A stretch of 64,000 bases of DNA, taken from Streptomyces sp. SirexAA-E. Its GTDB lineage: Bacteria > Actinomycetota > Actinomycetes > Streptomycetales > Streptomycetaceae. A program made the translations under genes and the position numbers. The DNA lies in contig NC_015953.1 in assembly GCF_000177195.2 (NCBI RefSeq), positions 4,092,001-4,156,000 of the forward strand, written 5' to 3'. Under the pieces are notes generated by a model. The model saw only the letters and a list, made by a program, of their open reading frames with translations, searched no databases and had not been told where the DNA came from. Shown piece after piece: positions 8,911-16,553 of this stretch. Position 1 is the first letter of the stretch, and each line of letters starts with the position of its first letter.

Positions 8911-8947
8911 GAGGGCGGCCACCGGAATCCATCCGGTGGCCGCCCTC
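8911..8947 (+). terminator. Hairpin terminator after the DoxX gene
   Basis: Perfect 16-bp arms (GAGGGCGGCCACCGGA and its complement) around a 5-nt loop. It may also serve the convergent nucleotidyltransferase gene. Confidence 0.8.
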
Positions 8948-8949
8948 GC

Positions 8950-9024
8950 GTGTGCACGCGGTCCGCTCCCGTGTCCACGCGGCTGCCTGCGCACGCGGTC
9001 CGCGGTCTGCCTGTGCACGCGGGT
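8950..9024 (+). repeat. Degenerate short repeat array
   Basis: Four variants of GTGCACGCGG occur at about 8952, 8971, 8990 and 9013 with irregular 18-24 bp spacing, some followed by TCCGC. They lie between two convergent genes. No function is evident. Confidence 0.5.
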
Positions 9025-9059
9025 TGACTGTGTCGCTTCCAGGAACTCCTGAAGGCGCT

Positions 9060-9785
9060 TCAGGCGCCCTGGGGGTGGGAGGCGCCCAACTCCTTGGCCG
9101 CCTCCGTGAGGTCCTTCGCGGTGTCGATGGCCCGCCAGTACGCCCCGTGCGGCAGCGGATAGCCGGCCAGCCGGCGTTCACGGGCCAGCCCGGGGAACGT
9201 GGTCCGCTCGTGGTCGCCCCGGTCCGGCAGCAGCGACCTGAAGGCGGGCGCGAAGACGTACACCCCGGCGTTGATGAGGTAGGGCGAGGGCGGCGACTCG
9301 ATGAAGTCCGTGATGTGCCCGAACGCGTCCGTCTCCACGGCGCCCCATGGGATCCGCGGGCGGGCGAGCGCGAGCGTCGCGGTGGCGTCCCGCTCGGCGT
9401 GGAAGGCGGCCATCTCCCGCAGGGAGAACCGCGTCCAGATGTCACCGTTGGTCGCGTACCAGGGCTGCGACGGGTCGGGCAGCCGGGCCGCGGCATGCTT
9501 GAGACCGCCGCCCCGGCCCAGGGGCTCGGTCTCGACGACGGTGATGACGCGCAACGGAAGCGCGGCCGACGCCAGCCACTCCTGCAGGACGTCGGCGAGG
9601 TGGCCGCACGAGACCACGGCGTCGGTGACGCCCTCGGCGGCCAGCCAGGACAACTGATGGCCGATGATCGGGGTCCCGGTGCCCGGGATCTCGACCATCG
9701 GCTTGGGGCGGTCGTCGGTGTACGGGCGCAGCCGGGAGCCCTGGCCACCTGCCAGGATCACGGCCTGCGTCGGATACGTATGCAT
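9060..9785 (-). CDS. NDP-sugar pyrophosphorylase-like nucleotidyltransferase
   Basis: A 241-aa protein with the NTP_transferase signature at the N-terminus (AVILAGGQGSRLRPYT then RPKPMVEIPG), followed by the GxPIIGHQLSWL base/sugar-binding turn and NGDIWTRF. It should transfer NMP to a sugar 1-phosphate, resembling mannose-1-phosphate guanylyltransferase or glucose-1-phosphate thymidylyltransferase, but lacks the C-terminal beta-helix of larger enzymes. The start ATG 9785 is preferred over GTG 9794 because a TATCGT -10 box lies 7 nt before it. Sugar specificity cannot be read from the sequence. Confidence 0.85.
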   Translation of the reverse strand: MHTYPTQAVILAGGQGSRLRPYTDDRPKPMVEIPGTGTPIIGHQLSWLAAEGVTDAVVSCGHLADVLQEWLASAALPLRVITVVETEPLGRGGGLKHAAARLPDPSQPWYATNGDIWTRFSLREMAAFHAERDATATLALARPRIPWGAVETDAFGHITDFIESPPSPYLINAGVYVFAPAFRSLLPDRGDHERTTFPGLARERRLAGYPLPHGAYWRAIDTAKDLTEAAKELGASHPQGA

Positions 9786-9792
9786 GCCAGGC

Positions 9793-9798
9793 ACGATA
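9793..9798 (-). promoter_or_regulatory. -10 box of a leaderless nucleotidyltransferase promoter
   Basis: TATCGT on the minus strand ends 7 nt before the ATG at 9785. Confidence 0.45.
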
Positions 9799-9833
9799 TG
9801 CCGTGCCCGGGGACCACCCGGCCGGGTCGTCGC

Positions 9834-10250
9834 TCAGCTGAACTGGGCGACGCCCGAGGCGAACGAGGTGTCGCAGACCGGGCGGGAGAAGCGGTGCGCC
9901 CGGGTCGGCCCGTACTGCTCGACGGCGGCCTTGCCCAGCGCCTTCGCGATCGACATGCAGTGCCTGGCGAGCGACGGGCGCGCCTCGACGGTGCGCTGGA
10001 GCTCGGTGAGCGCGACGCCCGGGTCCTTCTCGCGCAGCTCCAGGAGGAGCTTGTCGCGCAGGACGTCCTGCGGGGCGGGTGCCTTGGCCTGCTTGGACAG
10101 GGTGGTCTCGGATGCCGCGGTCAGCAGCTGGGACTCACTGCCCTGCGCCGACCACGACACGCGGGTGACCGCGAGGGTCCCGGACAGGACCATGACGACG
10201 GGCAGTACGAGAGCGAGGGAACGGCCGATGCGGCGCGCGGTGTGGGTCAC
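9834..10250 (-). CDS. Small secreted or membrane-anchored protein of unknown function
   Basis: 138 aa from GTG 10250. The N-terminus is a typical Sec signal or anchor: RRIGR, then LALVLPVVMVLSGTLAV, then a possible cleavage region near SWSAQG. The mature part is helical and charged, with two cysteines (RHCMS and RPVCDTS) that could form a disulfide. No family is recognised. GTG 10250 is chosen because TACGCT lies 7 nt before it; an in-frame ATG at 10280 would lengthen the N-terminus without a better signal. Confidence 0.65.
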   Translation of the reverse strand: MTHTARRIGRSLALVLPVVMVLSGTLAVTRVSWSAQGSESQLLTAASETTLSKQAKAPAPQDVLRDKLLLELREKDPGVALTELQRTVEARPSLARHCMSIAKALGKAAVEQYGPTRAHRFSRPVCDTSFASGVAQFS

Positions 10251-10257
10251 GCAGGTG

Positions 10258-10263
10258 AGCGTA
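10258..10263 (-). promoter_or_regulatory. -10 box for the small secreted protein gene
   Basis: TACGCT on the minus strand, 7 nt before GTG 10250, consistent with a leaderless transcript. Confidence 0.45.
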
Positions 10264-10478
10264 GCGCCCGGTGATGACATGGCGACATTCCGTCACTCTT
10301 GCGGGGGATGGTTCGACGTGCCTTTTCGAATTCCGGGTTGACGTCGGCGGTCGAATGGCGCGGTATGCCGGGGATTCGGGGCCCTGGGAAGACGAAACCC
10401 GAAAGCGTTCCGGCCACGCGAACGGGCTCGCCGCCGGGCCGCGGGACGGAGGCCCGGGGCTGCCCCGGGCACGCGAAC

Positions 10479-10514
10479 GGCCCCCGCGACCCGGGCGAGC
10501 CGAGTGCGGGGGCC
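10479..10514 (-). terminator. Hairpin terminator after msiK
   Basis: GGCCCCCGC and GCGGGGGCC form a perfect 9-bp stem 35 nt beyond the msiK stop on the minus strand. Confidence 0.7.
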
Positions 10515-10548
10515 GTGCGATGCGGCTGAGTGGTGCGGCCGTGCGGTG

Positions 10549-11685
<1,137 letters not shown>

Positions 11686-11862
11686 GCTGATCTTCTCCTC
11701 CACCGGCAGGAACGTGCCGGACGATCCGAGTAAGGGAGTGGTGTGGTCCACTGGAGTGAACCTGAGGTGACGCTACCTGGCGGTTTTCGTTCTGTCAGTA
11801 GTCCTGGGCCCCGAATATTCCGCGCGGGCCGGGCCGTCACGTTGGTTACACTGCTCCGGCAC

Positions 11863-11936
11863 GCCTCCTTAGCTCAGCTGGCCAGAGCAACGCACTTGTA
11901 ATGCGTAGGTCGTCGGTTCGAATCCGACAGGGGGCT
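11863..11936 (+). tRNA. tRNA-Thr (anticodon TGT)
   Basis: Cloverleaf: acceptor GCCTCCT/AGGGGGC, D arm GCTC..GAGC, anticodon stem ACGCA/TGCGT with loop CTTGTAA (anticodon TGT at 11897-11899), T stem GTCGG/CCGAC with loop TTCGAAT, discriminator U. No CCA is encoded. A TACACT hexamer about 10 nt upstream may be the -10 box. A tyrosine-recombinase remnant directly follows. Confidence 0.97.
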
Positions 11937-11943
11937 CAGCGGG

Positions 11944-11976
11944 AAGCCCAGGTCAGATGCACTCTGACCTGGGCTT
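11944..11976. terminator. Strong intrinsic terminator after tRNA-Thr
   Basis: 14-bp perfect arms (AAGCCCAGGTCAGA and its complement) around a 5-nt loop TGCAC, followed by TCTT. Its left arm and loop overlap the last codons and stop of the integrase remnant on the other strand. Confidence 0.85.
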
Positions 11977-12321
11977 TCTTCGTTTCGGCGGACGCGCCGG
12001 TGGCGCCGCACGCGTGCTGTCCGGGGTCGCGGTTCTGGTCTCAGTCACCGGTTCCGTGGCCGGCGTGAACGCGTCTCCCATGCGCCGCACGGCGTCCTTC
12101 GCGAGCGTGGACCGGCCCTTCGCGTAGCGTCTTGTCTGAGTGATCTGGGTGTGCCGAAGGATCTCCATGATCGTGGGCATGTCCACTCCGAGTTCGTTGA
12201 GGATCGTGCCCGCCGTGTGACGGCTTCCGTCGTGGAGGCGGCGATCGCCGAGGCCGGCTTCCTCCGGCAGGTCCTCGAGCTCCTGCCGGTCCGTTTCCGG
12301 GTCGACGGACCGCCCGTCGAG
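11953..12321 (-). pseudogene. Tyrosine recombinase (integrase) C-terminal remnant
   Basis: Only the last third of a phage/ICE-type integrase remains. Read from 12321 it gives LDGRSVDPETDRQELEDLPE, then RRLHDGSRHTAGTILNELGV, DMPTIMEILRHTQITQTRRY and a charged tail ending SECI. The box II Arg-His (SRHTAG), the second His (LRHTQ) and the catalytic Tyr (TRRY) are present, but box I and the N-terminal domains are missing. The usual HDxRHT spacing has one extra residue (HDGSRHT), which could itself be inactivating. Integrases of elements that insert into tRNA genes usually lie beside the att site, so this is probably the scar of an element once inserted in tRNA-Thr. Confidence 0.8.
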
Positions 12322-12918
12322 TCAGGCTCGGAGGGGGTCCGGCCTGTCGGCTCGGACAAGGGCTCGTGCCAGGTCGAGGCCCGCTGAGAGGGTGTCGAGC
12401 GACAGGGGCTGTGTGGCGAGGGCGCCTTCGTGCAGCGTGAGGAGCTGGGTGGCGAGGAGGGCGGGGTTCCCGCAGCCCGCCGTGGTGGCGAGTTCCTCGA
12501 ACAGGTTCAGCAGCCAGAGCTTCTGGTTCGCCGCGATGCGGTACGCGGGATGCGAAGGGTCCGCCAGTTCGGCCAGCGCGTTGATGAACGCGCATCCACG
12601 GGTGTTGTTCTCGCTCCAGGTGCGCAGGGCGTCGAAGGGGGCGGTGACGGACTCGACGGGGCCGTCGCAGGCGTCGACGGCGGCGAGGACGAGTGACCGC
12701 CAGCGCTGGTCGCGTTCGTCCAGGTAGGTCGCCACGAGGCGGTCCTTCGAACCGAACTGGTTGTACAGGGTCCGCTTGGTCACGCCGGAGTGCTCGGCGA
12801 TCAGGTCCACACCGACCGCCGTGATGCCCCGGTCGTAGAACAGCTCCTCCGCTGCCGCGACGATGCGGCGGCCGGCCGGCGACATGGGCTGCGCTTCCCG
12901 CATCGGGCACCTCTTCAC
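12322..12918 (-). CDS. TetR/AcrR family regulator
   Basis: 198 aa. The N-terminal helix-turn-helix (about residues 15-60: RIVAAAEELFYDRGITAVGV..SGVTKRTLYNQFGSKDRLV) is typical of TetR; the C-terminal ligand domain is helical with one conserved-looking Cys (TRGCAFINA). The GTG at 12918 and an in-frame ATG at 12903 are both possible starts. It is divergent from the dehydrogenase at 12975, the usual arrangement of regulator and target. Its TGA is followed in the same frame by the integrase remnant with no gap, so the gene end lies at a rearrangement junction. Confidence 0.85.
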   Translation of the reverse strand: MKRCPMREAQPMSPAGRRIVAAAEELFYDRGITAVGVDLIAEHSGVTKRTLYNQFGSKDRLVATYLDERDQRWRSLVLAAVDACDGPVESVTAPFDALRTWSENNTRGCAFINALAELADPSHPAYRIAANQKLWLLNLFEELATTAGCGNPALLATQLLTLHEGALATQPLSLDTLSAGLDLARALVRADRPDPLRA

Positions 12919-12957
12919 TGATCGGTGTACGGTCGAAGGAGTTCACAGATCAGTATA
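12914..12957. promoter_or_regulatory. Direct-repeat operator candidate between tetR and dehydrogenase
   Basis: TTCACTGATCGGTGTA (12914-12929) and TTCACAGATCAGTATA (12942-12957) match at 13 of 16 bases and are 28 bp apart. Both lie in the 56-bp divergent region, and the outer copy overlaps a TATACT -10-like hexamer on the minus strand. This is a plausible TetR binding region. Confidence 0.55.
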
Positions 12958-12974
12958 CCGAGGAGGAGGCGCCG

Positions 12975-14027
12975 ATGAAGGATGTGCCCGGGACCATGCG
13001 CGCGGTGTGGATCGCGCAGCACGGGGGGCCGGAGGTCCTCGAACTGGCGGAGGTGGCCGTGCCCGCGCCGCAGGCGGGAGAGGTGCTGGTGCGGGTGGCC
13101 GCGGTGGCGCTGAACAACACCGACCTGTGGACCCGAGAGGGGGCTTACGGTCGGCCCGGAGACCCGGAGGCGCTGTCGGGCTGGCGGGGGCCGATCGGCT
13201 TCCCGCGCATCCAGGGCGCCGACGTGGCGGGCCGCGTCGTGGCGGTCGGTGCCGACGTGGACGAGAGCCTCGTCGGGCGCCGCGTGGTCGTCGACCCGGC
13301 GATCTACGACACCGAAGGCCCGGACGCCAACCCGGTGGGCCTGATGGGGAGCGAACGCGACGGCGGCTATGCCGAGTACGTGACCGCGCCGGCGGAGCGG
13401 GCGCACGACGTGACGGGATCCCCCCTCACGGACGATCAGCTCGCCACACTGCCGACCGCCTACGGCACGGCCCTGGGCATGATCGAGCGGGGCCGGCTGC
13501 GGGCGGGAGAGACCGTCCTGGTCTCGGGGGCGTCCGGCGGTGTCGGTCTCGCGCTGGTGCAGATCGCCCGTGCGCGCGGCGCGAGGGTGCTCGCCGTCAG
13601 CAGCGGGTCCAAGATCGACGCGGTGCGCGAGGCGGGCGCGCACGAAGTCCTCGACCGGGCGGAGGACATCGCCGAGCAGGCCCGCGCCGCCGCCCCGGAC
13701 GGCATCGACGTCGCACTCGACGTCGTCGCCGGGGACCTGGTGGGCGACGGGCTGCCCCTGCTGCGTGAAGGCGGCCGGTGGGTCATCGCCGGTGCGCTCG
13801 GCGGCTACGGCGTGGCCTTCGACGTACGCCGTCTCTACCTGCACAACGCGCAGGTCATCGGCTCCGCGATGCACACGCCGACGCACTTCGGCCTCCTCAT
13901 GGAGCTGGCCCGCAAGGCGGAGATCCAGCCCGTCGTCGCGGCGGCGTTCCCCCTGGACCAGGCCGCTCAGGCGCAGGAGGAACTCGCCCGCAGGAGGCAC
14001 GTGGGAAAGATCGTCATGCACCCGTGA
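12975..14027 (+). CDS. Zinc-type/quinone oxidoreductase (MDR superfamily)
   Basis: 350 aa. The GroES-like N-terminal domain (MRAVWIAQHGGPEVLEL..GEVLVRV) and the Rossmann domain (VLVSGASGGVGLALVQIARARGA, near residues 180-202) define an NADPH-dependent medium-chain reductase. Catalytic zinc ligands of true alcohol dehydrogenases are not evident, so quinone or enone reduction is more likely. A strong GAGGAGGAGG precedes ATG 12975. It is probably repressed by the divergent TetR protein and induced by an electrophile or similar ligand. Confidence 0.85.
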   Translation: MKDVPGTMRAVWIAQHGGPEVLELAEVAVPAPQAGEVLVRVAAVALNNTDLWTREGAYGRPGDPEALSGWRGPIGFPRIQGADVAGRVVAVGADVDESLVGRRVVVDPAIYDTEGPDANPVGLMGSERDGGYAEYVTAPAERAHDVTGSPLTDDQLATLPTAYGTALGMIERGRLRAGETVLVSGASGGVGLALVQIARARGARVLAVSSGSKIDAVREAGAHEVLDRAEDIAEQARAAAPDGIDVALDVVAGDLVGDGLPLLREGGRWVIAGALGGYGVAFDVRRLYLHNAQVIGSAMHTPTHFGLLMELARKAEIQPVVAAAFPLDQAAQAQEELARRRHVGKIVMHP

Positions 14028-14082
14028 GCGGTCGGGGGCCTCGGCCTCGAACCCCTGGTCACGGACCTGTGCGGGCCGGCGC

Positions 14083-14340
14083 TCAGACGCCCGTACGCCG
14101 CCGCTGGTCCTCTCGCACCAACAGGAGGACGGTGGGGTCGGCGCCGCACGTACGGGCGAACCGTTCCAGCAGGAGACGGCTGGGCAGCTCCGTTCCGTCG
14201 AGGAAGCGTGCGAGCCCACGGGGCGATATGCCCAGGCCGGCCGCGACCTCGGCGGGCGGTATCCGTGCGAGCCGTAGCACGCGCTCCATGATCTGCCCGA
14301 TGTGCCAACGGGGAGGCGGGGTTCCTTCGTCATGGTCCAT
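14083..14340 (-). CDS. Small helix-turn-helix protein
   Basis: 85 aa. Residues about 20-60 (RVLRLARIPPAEVAAGLGISPRG) read as an XRE-like helix-turn-helix, followed by LERFARTCGADPTVLLLVRE. The rest is charged. ATG 14340 is the likely start by content, but no GGAGG is present on the coding strand, so translation may be weak or the start may be further upstream. It is followed on the same strand side by another small gene at 14460. Function unknown. Confidence 0.55.
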   Translation of the reverse strand: MDHDEGTPPPRWHIGQIMERVLRLARIPPAEVAAGLGISPRGLARFLDGTELPSRLLLERFARTCGADPTVLLLVREDQRRRTGV

Positions 14341-14420
14341 ATGAGGAGGCCCTGATTCGAGGATGCGTGGTCGATTCCATGCGTGAGGACGGCGGCAACG
14401 GGCCGCGCGCCGAGAGGACC

Positions 14421-14451
14421 CGGCGGTCGCTCCGTGAGGGAGTGACCGCCG
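14421..14451 (-). terminator. Hairpin terminator after the 82-aa gene
   Basis: CGGCGGTC and GACCGCCG arms extend through an imperfect GCTCC/GGGAG step, starting 9 nt beyond the stop at 14460 on the minus strand. Confidence 0.65.
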
Positions 14452-14459
14452 GTCTTCCG

Positions 14460-14708
14460 TCAGCCGTTCTTCAGCGTCCGGTAGAGCTGGTAGCCGTGAG
14501 ACATCAGGCTGAGCACCGCCGTGACGCGGTCGACCGGTGAAGCGGGCGGCTCCTGCAACGACAGGACTGCGCCCAATGTCTGCGTGACCATGAGCCATTG
14601 GTCGGTCGGGCAGATCGAGCACACGGTGTCCCGTAGGTGACTGCTAGCCTCTTTTCCGCGGGCGCGCTTGCTTCGCTTGTCGCGTACGCGGTCAGAAGAG
14701 GGCGTCAT
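14460..14708 (-). CDS. Small hypothetical protein
   Basis: 82 aa from ATG 14708 with GGAG 8 nt upstream. The N-terminus is basic (RVRDKRSKRARGKE), then comes a CSICPTDQWLMV segment with two cysteines and a helical C-terminus ending YQLYRTLKNG. No family recognised. It is bounded by its own terminator, and a 26-bp perfect palindrome lies 75-100 bp upstream. A short bacteriocin-like or regulatory peptide is possible but not supported by any specific motif. Confidence 0.5.
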   Translation of the reverse strand: MTPSSDRVRDKRSKRARGKEASSHLRDTVCSICPTDQWLMVTQTLGAVLSLQEPPASPVDRVTAVLSLMSHGYQLYRTLKNG

Positions 14709-14782
14709 GGACGTTTCTCCTTTGGTCGGAGTAAACGCAGGGCCCTGGTGGCGACGGCCTCGAAACTGTGCAGCCGGGGTCC

Positions 14783-14808
14783 TGCGGCTGATCAGCTGAT
14801 CAGCCGCA
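14783..14808. promoter_or_regulatory. 26-bp perfect palindrome
   Basis: The half-site TGCGGCTGATCAG is followed immediately by its exact complement, with no spacer. With no loop it is more likely a protein-binding or resolution site than an RNA hairpin. The nearest gene start is the 82-aa gene, 75 bp away. Confidence 0.7.
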
Positions 14809-15206
14809 TCAGACAGTAGTGCGCACAACTCCCTTCTCCTCGCCCTGTATTGCGCCCCCCGCGCGCCCCGACTCGCCGCCGTACGCGCGCGCGTGATGCC
14901 GCCGTTTCCGCTACGCCGGAGTCAGTAAGGACGCCCGGTGTTTCGTGGTGCTCGAAGTGGCGGGGAATTCGTGCGTTTCCCCAGCTGGGAGTGGGTAGCG
15001 AAGCACAGCGAACATATGACCGGCACATATTCCCGTGTTCGCGTCCGATGTCGCTGTGCCCCGGCTCCGCGCCGATGCGGTGGTAGGGAAAGAAGTTGGC
15101 CGCCGCGTGCAGTTGCGCGCGGGCGCACACCATCGAATCTCGAATCAATCCCGCGCCGGGGCATGACCGTGGCGGCAAACGGTCATACTCCTATCGATCG
15201 CAGGCT

Positions 15207-15218
15207 TGCAATTGCACG
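15207..15218. promoter_or_regulatory. TGCAATTGCACG element upstream of the DUF397 gene
   Basis: TGCAATTGCACG sits inside a wider imperfect dyad (CAGGC at 15201 and GCCTG at 15218), 38 bp before the DUF397 start. A near-identical element (11 of 12 bases) occurs at 15604-15615 before the methyltransferase gene. Confidence 0.5.
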
Positions 15219-15255
15219 CCTGTAAGGGGGAAGTGGAGACCACGGAGGTGGCGTG

Positions 15256-15489
15256 ATGGCGCAGCCGAGCACCGTGCGAGTCGGATACGAGGACGGACGA
15301 TTCGTCTGGAGGAAGAGTTCGTACAGCGACCACAACGGCGACTGTGTGGAGCTGGCAGAGGCGGGCCACTCGGTGGCCTTCCGTGATTCCAAGGACTCCC
15401 AGGGGCCCGTGATCTCGGTGGACCGTCGGGCGGCGGCGGTCTTCGTGTCCGCGATGACGGAGGGCCGGCTGTCCGCGGGCCGGGTCTGA
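15256..15489 (+). CDS. DUF397 domain protein
   Basis: 77 aa. Nearly the whole protein is the DUF397 domain: FVWRKSSYSDHNGDCVELAE, then VAFRDSKDSQGPVISVDRRA. These small proteins are almost always encoded next to a WhiJ-like helix-turn-helix protein with a DUF5753 domain and act with it in developmental control in Streptomyces. Here that partner is at 16554-17450, convergent and separated by a methyltransferase gene. ATG 15256 is used because GGAGG lies 7 nt upstream; a GTG directly before it is also in frame. Confidence 0.88.
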   Translation: MAQPSTVRVGYEDGRFVWRKSSYSDHNGDCVELAEAGHSVAFRDSKDSQGPVISVDRRAAAVFVSAMTEGRLSAGRV

Positions 15490-15603
15490 GGGCGTGATTC
15501 GGCCACCTCGCGCCTGTCGAGGTGGCCTGACCCGCCAAGATCACAACAAAGGGCAGTGACGGCCCTGGCACTGCCCCGGGCTGACCACCCATCATGTAGA
15601 CCG

Positions 15604-15615
15604 TGCAACTGCACG
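15604..15615. promoter_or_regulatory. TGCAACTGCACG element upstream of the methyltransferase gene
   Basis: Differs from the element at 15207 at one base. If it is an operator, the methyltransferase start must lie downstream of it, supporting GTG 15669 over GTG 15603. Confidence 0.45.
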
Positions 15616-15668
15616 TGCAGCAACGCGAGTTCGGCCTACAAGCACGCCAACGGCACGGTGACAGATGG

Positions 15669-16520
15669 GTGGATGTCCTGGTGGACGGCGTAGAGAAGAA
15701 GACGGAGCTCCCAGGTGCGGGGCTGACCGACTTAGGTCAGGACCGGCCGCACAGCGCCCGCATGTACGACTACTACCTGGGGGGGAAGACCAACTACGCG
15801 GTCGACCGGGAGGCCGCCGACGCGGTCATCCAGCGGTTCCCCGCGATCCTGACGGCGGCCCGGGTCAACCGTGCCTTCATGCACCGAGCCGTTCACTTCC
15901 TCGCCGCGGAGCGAGGTGTTCGCCAGTTCCTCGACATCGGCACCGGCATCCCCACCGCACCCAACCTCCACGAGGTGGTGCAAGCGGTGGACGCGCGATC
16001 CAGGGTGGCGTACGTCGACACCGACCCGATCGTCCTGGCGTACGCCGACTCGCTCCTCACCAGCTCCCGGGAGGGTGAGACCAGCTATGTCGAAGCCAGC
16101 GTCACCGATCCCGAGGCGGTCATCGAGGCCGTCAGGGAAGACGGATGCCTTTCGTTCGACGAGCCCGTCGCGCTGACCCTGCACGCCCTGCTGCACTTCG
16201 TCCCCGACGACCAGGACGCGTACGGGGTCGTGGACCGGCTCCTCGACGAGCTGCCGCCCGGCTCGTATCTCAGCCTGTCGCACTGCACCGGTGACTTCGC
16301 GCCGGAGTCCTGGCAGGCCATCGTGGACCTCTACAAGGGCAGAGGCACCCCGGCGCAAGTGCGGAGCCATGACGAGGTGCTGCGCTTCTTCGAACGCCTC
16401 GAACTGGTGCGCCCCGGGCTGGTCGTCGCGCACCGCTGGCGCCCTGAGCAGGCCAGCGGGCCGAGCTTGGTGACCGATGCCGACGCGTCCCTCTACGCCG
16501 GTGTGGCAGTGAAGAAGTGA
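15669..16520 (+). CDS. SAM-dependent methyltransferase, DUF574 (SAV2177-like) family
   Basis: 283 aa from GTG 15669. The family signature DRPHSARMYDYYLGGKTNYA is near the N-terminus, then the SAM-binding motif FLDIGTGIPTAPNLHEV, followed by VAYVDTDPIVLAYA. These proteins are abundant in streptomycetes and are often near DUF397/WhiJ-like pairs, but their substrates are not known to me. The frame is open back to GTG 15603, so the start is uncertain. The gene is convergent with the WhiJ-like regulator, with a 33-bp gap. Confidence 0.85.
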   Translation: MDVLVDGVEKKTELPGAGLTDLGQDRPHSARMYDYYLGGKTNYAVDREAADAVIQRFPAILTAARVNRAFMHRAVHFLAAERGVRQFLDIGTGIPTAPNLHEVVQAVDARSRVAYVDTDPIVLAYADSLLTSSREGETSYVEASVTDPEAVIEAVREDGCLSFDEPVALTLHALLHFVPDDQDAYGVVDRLLDELPPGSYLSLSHCTGDFAPESWQAIVDLYKGRGTPAQVRSHDEVLRFFERLELVRPGLVVAHRWRPEQASGPSLVTDADASLYAGVAVKK

Positions 16521-16553
16521 TGCCTCCGCACCACGGGACGCGTGGCGGGACCG

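Larger units (their letters stand above)
14709..15255. other. 547-bp divergent intergenic region
   Basis: No convincing gene: the open frames present are short, lack a ribosome binding site and overlap on both strands. It holds the palindrome at 14783-14808 and the TGCA-rich element at 15207-15218, and must contain promoters for the genes at 14708 (minus) and 15256 (plus). It is less GC-rich than its surroundings around 14990-15210. Confidence 0.6.

Noticed and set aside
8950..9024. Short repeats considered as a CRISPR array
   Set aside because: Units are about 10 bp with irregular 18-24 bp spacing and mismatches; no cas genes are present.
11863..14027. A present-day integrative element in tRNA-Thr
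   Set aside because: The integrase is truncated and I saw no second copy of the tRNA 3' end in the window; it is a remnant at most.
14850..15225. Several 60-95-codon frames in the gene-free region before the DUF397 gene
   Set aside because: They overlap on both strands, lack ribosome binding sites and show no recognisable sequence.
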